From the IMG/VR virus record IMGVR_UViG_3300020202_000066, positions 25,960 through 89,959 of that record: DNA of 64,000 nt; one strand, given 5' to 3'. The stretch's first letter is position 1; the number at the start of each line of letters is the position of its first letter. The position numbers were made by a program, and so were the translations under genes. This DNA is from a virus. The notes beneath the pieces were generated by a model that saw only the letters and a list, made by a program, of their open reading frames with translations, searched no databases and had not been told where the DNA came from. Shown piece after piece: positions 15,149 through 20,548 of this stretch.

Positions 15149-15501
15149 TCTGCACTCCCGCTCTCGATGTCCAGCCGGCGCGCGATCGCCTCAGCCTTCT
15201 CCTCCTCGCGCTCGTAGCGGTAGTCGATCCAGCGGAGGCGGATGGACGCAAGCGCCGACGGGATCATCGAGACGAACAGCAGCGCAAACACGAGCGGCTG
15301 CGACACGCCGAGGAAGACCAGTCCGAGCGCCGCTCCTGCCAGCCAGCGTTCCGCCTTCTCCCTCAGTGACCGCCGCTGCTCACGGTGGCGGTCACGGCGC
15401 CGCACTTGGGCGACGGCCAACTTCACCAGGGCCGAGCCGCTTCGGTCGACATTCAGATCTTGGCTCGGGGGCGCGGGGATCACGCCGTGCTCGAAGCTCA
15501 C
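15145..15501 (-). CDS. Membrane protein, 118 aa
   Basis: Start placed at the GTG overlapping the upstream TGA. A basic cytosolic half is followed by hydrophobic segments (LAGAALGLVFLGVSQPLVFA and LLFVSMIPSALAS) and a charged C-terminal helix. Two membrane passes are likely. Function is unknown. Confidence 0.6.
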   Translation of the reverse strand: MSFEHGVIPAPPSQDLNVDRSGSALVKLAVAQVRRRDRHREQRRSLREKAERWLAGAALGLVFLGVSQPLVFALLFVSMIPSALASIRLRWIDYRYEREEEKAEAIARRLDIESGSAE

Positions 15502-15680
15502 CGGCCCCACCACCCGTCATCGGAGGGGATCTCCGGCAGGGCGGTAGCGATGAACAGTCCCGCTGCCGCGGCGCCCGCTACAGCGCAGGCGAGCTCCCTG
15601 GCAGGGCCGGCCTCAAGAAGCGCGTAGCTGCAGGTGGCCGCGCACAGGATGCACCCGAGGAGAAAGCTGATCGGGTTCAT
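15498..15680 (-). CDS. Small membrane protein, 60 aa
   Basis: ATG with GGGAGGACCC upstream. Two hydrophobic segments (ISFLLGCILCAATCSYALL; LACAVAGAAAAGLFIATAL) make a hairpin membrane protein. Size and topology would suit a holin or antiholin, but no family is recognised. Confidence 0.6.
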   Translation of the reverse strand: MNPISFLLGCILCAATCSYALLEAGPARELACAVAGAAAAGLFIATALPEIPSDDGWWGR

Positions 15681-15726
15681 GGGTCCTCCCTTCTCGGGAG
15701 AACCCTAGCCGCGATCGAGAGGAGTT

Positions 15727-16191
15727 CTAGGGCTCGGGCGCGATCTCACTCCGGGCAGGTTCGCGCTCCGCCCCGGTCTCGGTCGAGCCGTCGGGGAACA
15801 CCACGATGCAGGGAACGCCGCTTTTCCGGGCGAAATCGATCGTGTACCACGTACCGCCGCGAGCCTGGTGCGTGGACTCGCGCGGGCAGCCGATGATGAG
15901 GTCGACACTCCGCACGATCGCCCGATTCCGAGCGAAGTGAGTGGCTGGAGGGGCGACCTCATCGTTGAAGGAGAAGCAACCCTGCCATGGGTCGCCGTCG
16001 GGACCGGGCATGGAGTGGATCCGCGGGCGCGGCTGCATCTTGTCCGCGATGGCGGCTACCTCGACGTCGACGCCGCTGCACTGCCCGTGGACGAACAGTG
16101 CCGGGCGGTGCTCCTGAAGGAGGTCGAGCACGCGCTCGCGCTGCGCAGGCGTCATCCCGTAGCGGGTTCCGGTGATTCCGATTCGGGTCAT
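15727..16191 (-). CDS. SLOG-superfamily (YspA/DUF2493-like) protein, 154 aa
   Basis: The N-terminus RIGITGTRYGMTPAQRERV, then FVHGQCSGVDVEVAAIAD and IHSMPG, follows the nucleotide-binding Rossmann-like SLOG pattern (GTR..T..Q, HG...GvD..a). A later RAIVRSVDLIIGCP, then GGTWYTIDFAR and VPCIVVFPDG complete the domain. SLOG proteins bind nucleotides or derivatives, and some act in conflict systems. The start was chosen at the ATG after GAGGTAG. Confidence 0.8.
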   Translation of the reverse strand: MTRIGITGTRYGMTPAQRERVLDLLQEHRPALFVHGQCSGVDVEVAAIADKMQPRPRIHSMPGPDGDPWQGCFSFNDEVAPPATHFARNRAIVRSVDLIIGCPRESTHQARGGTWYTIDFARKSGVPCIVVFPDGSTETGAEREPARSEIAPEP

Positions 16192-16240
16192 CGCTGCTAC
16201 CTCGCGATCTTGGTTTCGAGAGATCACGATAGCATGTCGT

Positions 16241-16450
16241 TCAGGTGGCGGTCGCTGGCCTTGGACGGCCGACGCGCTTGCACGTCACCTTGAACTTCCG
16301 GAACTCCTGGATGCTCAGCAGCTCTGGCGCGGCCGCGGAGAGGTACACGATCAGCACGTCTCCGGCGCCGACACCCACCGAGACCAGCCCACGAGTGCCG
16401 GACTTGTCCAGGCTGGCGTAGAGTTCACGTGCGGCGGTGGCGGCCGTCAT
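16241..16450 (-). CDS. Hypothetical protein, 69 aa
   Basis: Reads LYASLDKSGTRGLVSVGVG, then GDVLIVYLS and VTCKRVGRP, a small alpha/beta pattern. No strong ribosome-binding site. It is the last protein gene before the tRNA array. Unrecognised. Confidence 0.5.
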   Translation of the reverse strand: MTAATAARELYASLDKSGTRGLVSVGVGAGDVLIVYLSAAAPELLSIQEFRKFKVTCKRVGRPRPATAT

Positions 16451-16489
16451 AGCTCGAAGCGTACCAGCTCTGGCGGCAAGCGAACGCGA

Positions 16490-16571
16490 TGGGGCCGTGC
16501 CGAATCGAACGGCCAAGCGCGGCGGCATCTGCTCTACAGGCAGACGGTGGATCCCACTCCCCAGCAGCCCC
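16490..16571 (-). tRNA. tRNA-Tyr(GTA)
   Basis: Acceptor GGGGCTG/CGGCCCC, anticodon loop CTGTAGA, T-loop TTCGATT and the long variable arm expected for bacterial tRNA-Tyr. Discriminator A. Confidence 0.85.
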
Positions 16572-16581
16572 GGGAACCGAA

Positions 16582-16658
16582 GTACCGCCAGCGGGATTCG
16601 AACCCGCACTGTCACGACTCTCGATCGTGTGCCTCTGCCAGGTTGGGCTACGGCGGCA
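16582..16658 (-). tRNA. tRNA-like gene, anticodon GAG (irregular)
   Basis: Acceptor TGCCGCC/GGCGGTA and T-arm GCGGGTTCGAATCCCGC are sound. The 7-base anticodon loop TCGAGAG gives anticodon GAG (Leu) but with C at position 33, and the variable loop has only five bases, unlike class II tRNA-Leu. Charging identity is uncertain. Confidence 0.65.
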
Positions 16659-16664
16659 AGAAAG

Positions 16665-16748
16665 TACCCGGGGTGGGAGTCGAACCCACAAATGGACTCG
16701 CGTCCGCTGGGTCTGAGCCAGCTGGCTATCCCGTTCGCCTACCCGGGC
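16665..16748 (-). tRNA. tRNA-Leu(CAG)
   Basis: Acceptor GCCCGGG/CCCGGGT, anticodon loop CTCAGAC, long variable arm GGAC-GCGA-GTCC, T-loop TTCGACT. A regular class II tRNA-Leu. Confidence 0.9.
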
Positions 16749-16764
16749 AAGATGAACCGCACCA

Positions 16765-16837
16765 TGCCGACCCGCGGGATCGCACCGCGTTCTCCCGCTC
16801 TTCAGGCGGGCGTGAGGACTACCTTCACCAGATCGGC
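16765..16837 (-). tRNA. tRNA-Phe(GAA)
   Basis: Acceptor GCCGATC/GGTCGGC, anticodon loop CTGAAGA in a CCCGC/GCGGG stem. The T-loop is TGCGATC, with G instead of T at position 55. Confidence 0.82.
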
Positions 16838-16848
16838 GAGAGATCGCG

Positions 16849-16922
16849 TGCCCGCCCCGGGATTCGAACCCGGAACCTTCCGCTTTTGAGACGGATGCCT
16901 CTACCGGTTGGACCAGGCGGGC
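16849..16922 (-). tRNA. tRNA-like gene, anticodon CAA (irregular)
   Basis: Acceptor GCCCGCC/GGCGGGC, anticodon loop CTCAAAA, five-base variable loop, T-loop TTCGAAT. The anticodon is that of Leu(UUG), yet the class II variable arm that leucyl-tRNA synthetase substrates carry is absent. Confidence 0.72.
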
Positions 16923-16927
16923 GAGAG

Positions 16928-16998
16928 CAGGCCCTGACGGATTCGAACCGCCACCCGACGGGTTGGAGCCGTCGATGCTGCCGTTACACCAAGGACCT
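16928..16998 (-). tRNA. tRNA-Trp(CCA)
   Basis: Acceptor AGGTCCT/AGGGCCT, anticodon loop CTCCAAC in GACGG/CCGTC, discriminator G as in bacterial tRNA-Trp. Confidence 0.88.
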
Positions 16999-17014
16999 GA
17001 GTGGGGAGTGCAGC

Positions 17015-17090
17015 TGGCTCCGGGAGCAGGGATCGAACCTGCGGCGGACCGGTTAACAGCCGGCTGCTCTGCCAACTGAGCTATCCCGGA
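17015..17090 (-). tRNA. tRNA-Asn(GTT), CCA encoded
   Basis: Acceptor TCCGGGA/TCCCGGA, anticodon loop CTGTTAA, discriminator G followed by an encoded CCA. It is the only member of the array in which I see a templated CCA end. Confidence 0.93.
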
Positions 17091-17099
17091 GCGAGCTGG

Positions 17100-17168
17100 T
17101 TGCGGGCCCGGGTGTCGATCCCGGCATTCCAGGCTTATGAGGCCCGGCTGATCGCCGAATCGCCCGCA
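17100..17168 (-). tRNA. tRNA with anticodon CAT (Met or Ile2), short D-arm
   Basis: Acceptor TGCGGGC/GCCCGCA and anticodon loop CTCATAA are clear. The D-region is only about 15 bases and the T-loop is ATCGACA. It could be elongator Met, initiator Met or lysidine-type Ile; not resolvable by eye. Confidence 0.7.
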
Positions 17169-17187
17169 ACGAGTTAGGGCTGGGCCG

Positions 17188-17364
17188 TCAGGCCCCGGGA
17201 TTGAGAAGGCGCAGAAGGCACCAGGCCCATGCGGGCCCGGTAAAGAGGGGGAGCCGCCACAAGTGCGGCCGTGCAGCGGGATAACGCCGAGGGACGGACG
17301 TGGTGGTCGGGAGCGCAGCACCGACCGCGGGCGCTGCCGGGCGGATCGAATGCTGTCCAGTCAT
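17188..17364 (-). CDS. Small ORF inside tRNA array, 58 aa (doubtful)
   Basis: ATG at 17364 after GGAGCC. The C-terminal part is hydrophobic (LWRLPLFTGPAWAWCLLRLL). It occupies most of the 270-base gap between tRNA-Thr(TGT) and the CAT tRNA. Weak evidence; it matches the placement of two other leader ORFs in the array. Confidence 0.35.
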   Translation of the reverse strand: MTGQHSIRPAAPAVGAALPTTTSVPRRYPAARPHLWRLPLFTGPAWAWCLLRLLNPGA

Positions 17365-17435
17365 CGGTGGCTCCTCGGGGCACGTCAGGCCCTCGGGGTC
17401 GACGTAGGATCCGACGGCGGCGGTGGGTGCAATAA

Positions 17436-17506
17436 AGGCCCCAGAGAGAATCGAACTCTCGCCACCGGGTTACAAAGCCGGCGCTCGACCTTCGAGCTAT
17501 GAGGCC
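17436..17506 (-). tRNA. tRNA-Thr(TGT)
   Basis: Acceptor GGCCTCA/TGGGGCC, anticodon loop TTTGTAA, T-arm GAGAGTTCGATTCTCTC. The innermost anticodon-stem pair is a C-C mismatch. Confidence 0.82.
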
Positions 17507-17510
17507 GAAG

Positions 17511-17582
17511 AGCCCTGACGGCGGATCGAACGCCGGTCTGCTGCTTACGAAACAGCCATCCTACCAACTGGACGATCAGGGC
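17511..17582 (-). tRNA. tRNA-Thr(CGT)
   Basis: Acceptor GCCCTGA/TCAGGGC, anticodon loop TTCGTAA in GCTGT/GCAGC, T-loop TTCGATC. Confidence 0.88.
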
Positions 17583-17585
17583 TGA

Positions 17586-17657
17586 AGCTCTCGCCGGGGG
17601 TCGAACCCGGGTTTCGGTCTTACCAAGACCGCGTGCTACCAGCTGCACCACGGGAGC
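17586..17657 (-). tRNA. tRNA-Thr(GGT)
   Basis: Acceptor GCTCCCG/CGAGAGC with one mismatch, anticodon loop TTGGTAA in CGGTC/GACCG, T-loop TTCGACC. Third threonine isoacceptor in a row. Confidence 0.87.
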
Positions 17658-17661
17658 GGAG

Positions 17662-17733
17662 TGCGGGTCGAGCGAGTCGAACGCTCTCATCCAGTTTGGA
17701 AGACTGGCATGCAACCACCAACATCTGGCCCGC
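17662..17733 (-). tRNA. tRNA-Gly(TCC)
   Basis: Acceptor GCGGGCC/GACCCGC with one mismatch, anticodon loop CTTCCAA in CCAGT/ACTGG, T-arm GAGCGTTCGACTCGCTC. Confidence 0.87.
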
Positions 17734-17743
17734 ATGAAACTGA

Positions 17744-17816
17744 AGTGCCCGGCGGGGCTCGAACCCGCGACCTCCTCGTTGGCAACGAGGCGTTCCGCCA
17801 ACCGAACTCCGAGCAC
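17744..17816 (-). tRNA. tRNA-Gly(GCC)
   Basis: Acceptor GTGCTCG/CGGGCAC, anticodon loop TTGCCAA in CCTCG/CGAGG, T-loop TTCGAGC. Confidence 0.9.
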
Positions 17817-17820
17817 AGGA

Positions 17821-17893
17821 TGTGGCGAGAGGGAGTCGAACCCTCGTGACCGGATTCACAGCCCGGCGCCTGTACCGCTCGGCCATCGCCACC
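17821..17893 (-). tRNA. tRNA-His(GTG)
   Basis: Acceptor GTGGCGA/TCGCCAC with an extra 5' G as expected for tRNA-His, anticodon loop CTGTGAA, T-loop TTCGACT. Discriminator is A rather than the usual C. Confidence 0.87.
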
Positions 17894-17914
17894 ACGATCA
17901 GCACTCGAACCTGG

Positions 17915-17988
17915 CGAACATGATGGGACTCGCACCCACTTTCTCCGGCGTGACGGGCCGGCGTCTCGACTGCTTCGACCTCATGTCC
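17915..17988 (-). tRNA. tRNA-Asp(GTC), C33 variant
   Basis: Acceptor GGACATG/CATGTTC, anticodon stem CCGGC/GCCGG with loop CCGTCAC, so position 33 is C instead of T. The T-loop is TGCGAGT. Discriminator G fits Asp. Confidence 0.75.
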
Positions 17989-17992
17989 GTAG

Positions 17993-18066
17993 TTCGCCCG
18001 GAGGGACTCGAACCCCCGAAATGGCTGGGTGTAGGCCAGCTGCCTTTGCCGCTTGGCGACGGGCGA
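17993..18066 (-). tRNA. tRNA-Val(TAC), C33 variant
   Basis: Acceptor TCGCCCG/CGGGCGA, anticodon stem GCTGG/CCAGC with loop CCTACAC (C33), T-loop TTCGAGT. Confidence 0.78.
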
Positions 18067-18071
18067 ATGGA

Positions 18072-18142
18072 TGGAGCTCCAGGGAATCGAACCCTGATCT
18101 GCCGGGTGCAAGCCGACCGTCCTCCCGTTGAACGAGAGCCCC
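18072..18142 (-). tRNA. tRNA-Ala(TGC)
   Basis: Acceptor GGGGCTC/GAGCTCC, anticodon loop CTTGCAC, T-loop TTCGATT. Its 5' end begins directly after the T-run of an intrinsic terminator at 18144-18181. Confidence 0.9.
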
Positions 18143-18143
18143 A

Positions 18144-18181
18144 GAAAGAGAAACCCCCGGGCCAGGTGAGTGGTCCGGGGG
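18144..18181 (-). terminator. Intrinsic terminator/attenuator directly before tRNA-Ala
   Basis: On the minus strand CCCCCGGACCA/TGGCCCGGGGG forms an 11-bp stem followed by TTTCTCTTTC. The U-run ends one base before tRNA-Ala begins, so the cluster below can only be transcribed by read-through or by attenuation control. Confidence 0.75.
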
Positions 18182-18206
18182 CCTTGAGCGCGCTCTTCAG
18201 TTCGCG

Positions 18207-18284
18207 CTACAGGGCGGACCACCCGCCGGCATCGACGCCGGCCGCGTGTGCGGTCGTCCCTGTGTGCACAGTGAAGAGCAGCAT
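18207..18284 (-). CDS. Leader-type small ORF, 25 aa
   Basis: ATG preceded by GATAGGAGACGACC, a strong ribosome-binding site. The peptide opens MLLFTVHTGTTAHAAG and ends 25 bases before the terminator stem. Position and size suit a leader peptide; the same plan recurs at 19265-19333. Confidence 0.5.
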   Translation of the reverse strand: MLLFTVHTGTTAHAAGVDAGGWSAL

Positions 18285-18323
18285 GGTCGTCTCCTATCAC
18301 GGTCGTGGCTATCGCGGTGCAAG

Positions 18324-18395
18324 TCCTCGCGGAGAGATTCGAACTCCCAGCCGTCTGGTTCGAAGCCAGCCGCTCTTCCGCTGAGCTACGCGAGG
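18324..18395 (-). tRNA. tRNA-Arg(TCG)
   Basis: Acceptor CCTCGCG/CGCGAGG, anticodon loop CTTCGAA, T-loop TTCGAAT. The outermost anticodon-stem pair is G-A. Confidence 0.87.
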
Positions 18396-18399
18396 ATGA

Positions 18400-18472
18400 T
18401 GTACCCGGCAAGGCTCGAACTTGCGGCCGCCCTGGTAGGAACAGGGTGCTCCTCCGACTGAGCTACGGATGC
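18400..18472 (-). tRNA. tRNA-Arg(CCT)
   Basis: Anticodon loop TTCCTAC in CCCTG/CAGGG, T-arm GCAAGTTCGAGCCTTGC; acceptor GCATCCG/CGGGTAC has one mismatch. Confidence 0.86.
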
Positions 18473-18494
18473 AGGAGCCACACACGGGAACTGG

Positions 18495-18569
18495 TCTGCG
18501 CGGAGGGACTCGAACCCCCGGTCTCCTGCTCCCAAGGCAGGCGCTTTCGCCAGGCTAAGCTACGCGCAG
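18495..18569 (-). tRNA. tRNA-Pro(TGG)
   Basis: Acceptor CTGCGCG/CGCGCAG, anticodon loop CTTGGGA in CCTGC/GCAGG, T-loop TTCGAGT, discriminator A. Confidence 0.9.
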
Positions 18570-18572
18570 AGA

Positions 18573-18643
18573 TGCACCCACGTGGAATCGAACCACGGGC
18601 TCGGTCTTCGGAGGACCGCATCCTTCCTCTGGACGATGGGTGC
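18573..18643 (-). tRNA. tRNA-Arg(CCG)
   Basis: Acceptor GCACCCA/TGGGTGC, anticodon loop CTCCGAA in CGGTC/GACCG, T-loop TTCGATT. Confidence 0.89.
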
Positions 18644-18648
18644 TGCTT

Positions 18649-18720
18649 GGTGCCTCTGTCGGGAGTCGAACCCGATGGGCAGCCTTCGCAGGGCTGCCTC
18701 CAATCCCCTGGCAGAAGCAC
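18649..18720 (-). tRNA. tRNA-like, anticodon GCG (irregular, Arg codons)
   Basis: Anticodon loop CTGCGAA in CAGCC/GGCTG; T-arm TCGGGTTCGACTCCCGA. Nine pairs can form in the acceptor (GTGCTTCTG/CAGAGGCAC) and the D-stem is only three pairs (CCA/TGG), so the fold is not standard. GCG reads CGC and CGU (Arg). Confidence 0.65.
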
Positions 18721-18725
18721 GGAAG

Positions 18726-18797
18726 TAGGCCGTCGTGGTGCTGCCCCACGCTCCTCCGACTTATAAGGTCGGCGCTCTGCTGATGAGCTAACGGCCC
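18726..18797 (-). tRNA. tRNA-Ile(TAT), unusual T-loop
   Basis: Acceptor GGGCCGT/ACGGCCT, anticodon loop CTTATAA in CCGAC/GTCGG. The T-loop is GGCAGCA in CGTGG/CCACG, lacking the TTC core. Confidence 0.75.
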
Positions 18798-18946
18798 AGA
18801 TGGCCGGGAAGCGTGGAGCTATATACGCCGTCGGGGAGACGGCACCGGGGGTGGGCAGAATGGTCGCCTCGGGGCGAAGCTGGTGAGTGCGATGTGGGCG
18901 ACCATGGTCCAGCGTAGCGCGCACGCGCGGTGGCTGGTGCAGATGA

Positions 18947-19033
18947 CGGAGAGCCAGAGACTCGAACTCTGACGCGGTGAACCGCCCGCCGGGTAGCAAC
19001 CGGGGCCCGATACCAGTTACGGGATAGCTCTCC
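18947..19033 (-). tRNA. tRNA-Ser(GCT)
   Basis: Acceptor GGAGAGC/GCTCTCC, anticodon loop TTGCTAC, long variable arm (GGGCGGTTCACCGC), T-loop TTCGAGT, discriminator G. Confidence 0.87.
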
Positions 19034-19041
19034 AGGAACAG

Positions 19042-19122
19042 AGGAGGGCGGAGGTGTCGATCCCCGAGCCCGAAGGCCCCACCGTTTTCAAGACGGCTTG
19101 CCGCGCCGGCGGCGCGCCCTCC
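19042..19122 (-). tRNA. tRNA-Ser(TGA)
   Basis: Acceptor GGAGGGC/GCCCTCC, anticodon loop CTTGAAA, long variable arm GGGCC-TTC-GGGCTC. T-loop ATCGACA, so T54 is replaced. Confidence 0.8.
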
Positions 19123-19136
19123 AGGAACAACACCAG

Positions 19137-19206
19137 AACGCTGGCCGGGAATCGAACCCGGGCCGGTACCTTTGCAGGGCACCTCCGCGCCACGCGAATC
19201 CAGCGC
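19137..19206 (-). tRNA. tRNA-Cys(GCA)
   Basis: Acceptor GCGCTGG/CCAGCGT, anticodon loop CTGCAAA, T-arm CCGGGTTCGATTCCCGG. Its 5' end abuts the T-run of the terminator at 19207-19246. Confidence 0.88.
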
Positions 19207-19246
19207 AAAGAGAAAGCCCCCGGCGGTCCTGTGACTGCCGGGGGCT
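19207..19246 (-). terminator. Intrinsic terminator/attenuator directly before tRNA-Cys
   Basis: AGCCCCCGGC/GCCGGGGGCT on the minus strand is a perfect 10-bp stem followed by TTTCTCTTT. As before tRNA-Ala, there is no room for a promoter between the U-run and the tRNA. Confidence 0.78.
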
Positions 19247-19264
19247 CTCGATCCTGCGTCGTCG

Positions 19265-19333
19265 TCAGGGCGTCGAGACTCCCGGCCAGCCGGCGCCGCG
19301 GGAACTCGACGAACAGGTGACGATGCGGATCAT
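19265..19333 (-). CDS. Leader-type small ORF, 22 aa
   Basis: ATG after GGATAGGAGCAGACC, almost the same ribosome-binding context as the leader at 18284. The peptide starts MIRIVTCSSSSRGAG. A 6-bp hairpin (CCGCGT-CCCG-ACGCGG) lies just upstream and the terminator just downstream. Confidence 0.5.
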   Translation of the reverse strand: MIRIVTCSSSSRGAGWPGVSTP

Positions 19334-19409
19334 GGTCTGCTCCTATCCGCGTCGGGACGCGGTGGGTGCACGCTCGGGCGATCGAAGGAGGTTCACGGGG
19401 GGGAAGAGG

Positions 19410-19712
19410 CTAGACGCCGACGGAGACGACCTTTCCCAGGATCGCGGTCCGCTTGACCCAACCGTTGATGCGGCCGATGTTGTTCCCGATGAGAGCTCGG
19501 TCTCCCTGCAGCTGCTTGACCAGATGCAAGAGGAATCCTCCACGCCAGCGGACGAACACCGCGTCTCCGACCGCTACGGCCATGGGATCGACCGGCGCGA
19601 TGGTCACGAGCTCGCCGCTCTCGATCCGGCCGCGCATCGACCCCCCGAGCGGACGAACCTTCGCGACTCGACCAGCAGAGATCTCCCGCAGCGCATCCGA
19701 TGCCCAGCCCAT
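19410..19712 (-). CDS. S24/S26-like peptidase within tRNA array, 100 aa
   Basis: After a short helix, VRPLGGSMRGRIESGELV carries the Ser of a LexA/signal-peptidase G-S-M motif. The later FLLHLVKQLQGDRALIGNN holds the Lys expected of the Ser-Lys dyad, and FVRW precedes it. These are S24/S26 features, but there is no DNA-binding domain and no membrane anchor. It is probably a self-acting or regulatory fold. The ATG follows GGAGGAG. Substrate unknown. Confidence 0.72.
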   Translation of the reverse strand: MGWASDALREISAGRVAKVRPLGGSMRGRIESGELVTIAPVDPMAVAVGDAVFVRWRGGFLLHLVKQLQGDRALIGNNIGRINGWVKRTAILGKVVSVGV

Positions 19713-19801
19713 CGCCTGACTCCTCCGGCGACCTTCGTGCGGCCGCCACCGATGCCGGGCGAGTAGGTCGCGCGCTGCGATTCGGGTGCGCGGATCTCGA
19801 G

Positions 19802-19887
19802 AGGACCGGAAGGGGATCGAACCCTTCGTGCGCCTCGCGGCGCGACGGCTTAAAAGGCCGCTGCCGACACCAGTCGGCCACCGGTCC
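19802..19887 (-). tRNA. Class II tRNA with anticodon TTT (irregular)
   Basis: Acceptor GGACCGG/CCGGTCC, anticodon loop CTTTTAA (TTT, Lys codons), T-loop TTCGATC. A long variable arm (CGCC-GCGA-GGCG) is present, a feature of Leu/Ser/Tyr tRNAs, so anticodon and body disagree. Confidence 0.7.
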
Positions 19888-19889
19888 GA

Positions 19890-19960
19890 TACCCCCGCCA
19901 GGAATTGCACCTGGGTCTCCACGTCATCAGCGTGGCATCCTGCTGTTGAACGACGGGGAT
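19890..19960 (-). tRNA. tRNA-Ile(GAT)
   Basis: Acceptor ATCCCCG/CGGGGGT, anticodon loop CTGATGA in CCACG/CGTGG. T-loop TGCAATT departs from the TTC consensus. Confidence 0.8.
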
Positions 19961-19965
19961 GCGGA

Positions 19966-20037
19966 TGAACCCGCCGGGATTCGCACCCGGATGCCCGGAT
20001 TAAGAGTCCGGTCCGTTGCTGTTACGGTCACGGGTCC
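19966..20037 (-). tRNA. tRNA-Lys(CTT)
   Basis: Acceptor GGACCCG/CGGGTTC, anticodon loop CTCTTAA in CCGGA/TCCGG, short variable loop. T-loop TGCGAAT. Confidence 0.84.
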
Positions 20038-20048
20038 AGAGGAGGGGA

Positions 20049-20121
20049 GCAGCTCCTGATCGTGTCGAGCGATCACCTTCCGGGTCAAAGCCGGACGTGC
20101 AGAGCCGCTACACCAAGCAGC
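20049..20121 (-). tRNA. tRNA-Gln(TTG)
   Basis: Anticodon loop CTTTGAC in TCCGG/CCGGA, discriminator G. Acceptor GGCTGCT/AGGAGCT has one G-G mismatch and the T-loop is CTCGACA. Confidence 0.75.
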
Positions 20122-20130
20122 CGGGGGAGA

Positions 20131-20202
20131 GCAGCCGCCCAGGGAATCGAACCCCGACCCTCTCGGTCAGAACGAGGTGTGCTGCCACTACACCCGGCGG
20201 CT
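20131..20202 (-). tRNA. tRNA-Gln(CTG)
   Basis: Acceptor AGCCGCC/GGCGGCT, anticodon loop TTCTGAC, T-loop TTCGATT, discriminator G. The outermost anticodon-stem pair is C-A. Confidence 0.85.
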
Positions 20203-20397
20203 TCGGAATTGATCCAGCTGGTTGACGGTGGGGCGGTGAAGCGAGAGCAGCGCCTCACTCTTACCCGCCGAGCGCCCTCGGCAGACCCCTCCGCCGACCA
20301 GCTACGCCTGGCGTTGCTGGATGGGTTTGGCCCGTCCGGGCCCGGGAATGCCGGCACCCGCGACGGGCCGACGCTTGAGCAGGAAGGAGCGGAGGAG

Positions 20398-20470
20398 TAG
20401 CCCGCCAGGGACTCGAACCCTGCTTTCCTGGCTGAGAACCAGGTGTCCTGGCCGGATAGACGAGCGGGCC
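20398..20470 (-). tRNA. tRNA-Glu(CTC)
   Basis: Acceptor GGCCCGC/GCGGGCT, anticodon loop TTCTCAG in CCTGG/CCAGG, T-loop TTCGAGT. The 20203-20397 spacer before it shows no gene that I can support. Confidence 0.87.
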
Positions 20471-20476
20471 ATGAGA

Positions 20477-20548
20477 TAGCCCGCCGGAGACTCGAACTCC
20501 GCTTCCCCGTTTGAAGGACGGGGGACTTCACCCATAGTCGAGCGGGCC
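20477..20548 (-). tRNA. tRNA-Glu(TTC), C33 variant
   Basis: The acceptor is identical to that of the neighbouring tRNA-Glu(CTC), suggesting duplication. Anticodon loop CCTTCAA has C at position 33. T-loop TTCGAGT. Confidence 0.8.

Noticed and set aside
14244-15251. Long minus-strand open frame
   Set aside because: It overlaps thyX in antisense and continues through other genes; a GC-rich shadow.
16172-18411. Several open frames of 150-290 codons across the tRNA array
   Set aside because: They read through tRNA stems and loops on either strand; the typical RFEPGT-like repeats are translated T-arms, not protein.
18798-18946. 28-codon minus-strand ORF in the spacer between tRNA-Ile(TAT) and tRNA-Ser(GCT)
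   Set aside because: No ribosome-binding site and no terminator follows, unlike the two leader modules.
20203-20397. Possible small gene on either strand between tRNA-Gln(CTG) and tRNA-Glu(CTC)
   Set aside because: Open frames exist on both strands, but none has an RBS and start within the spacer.
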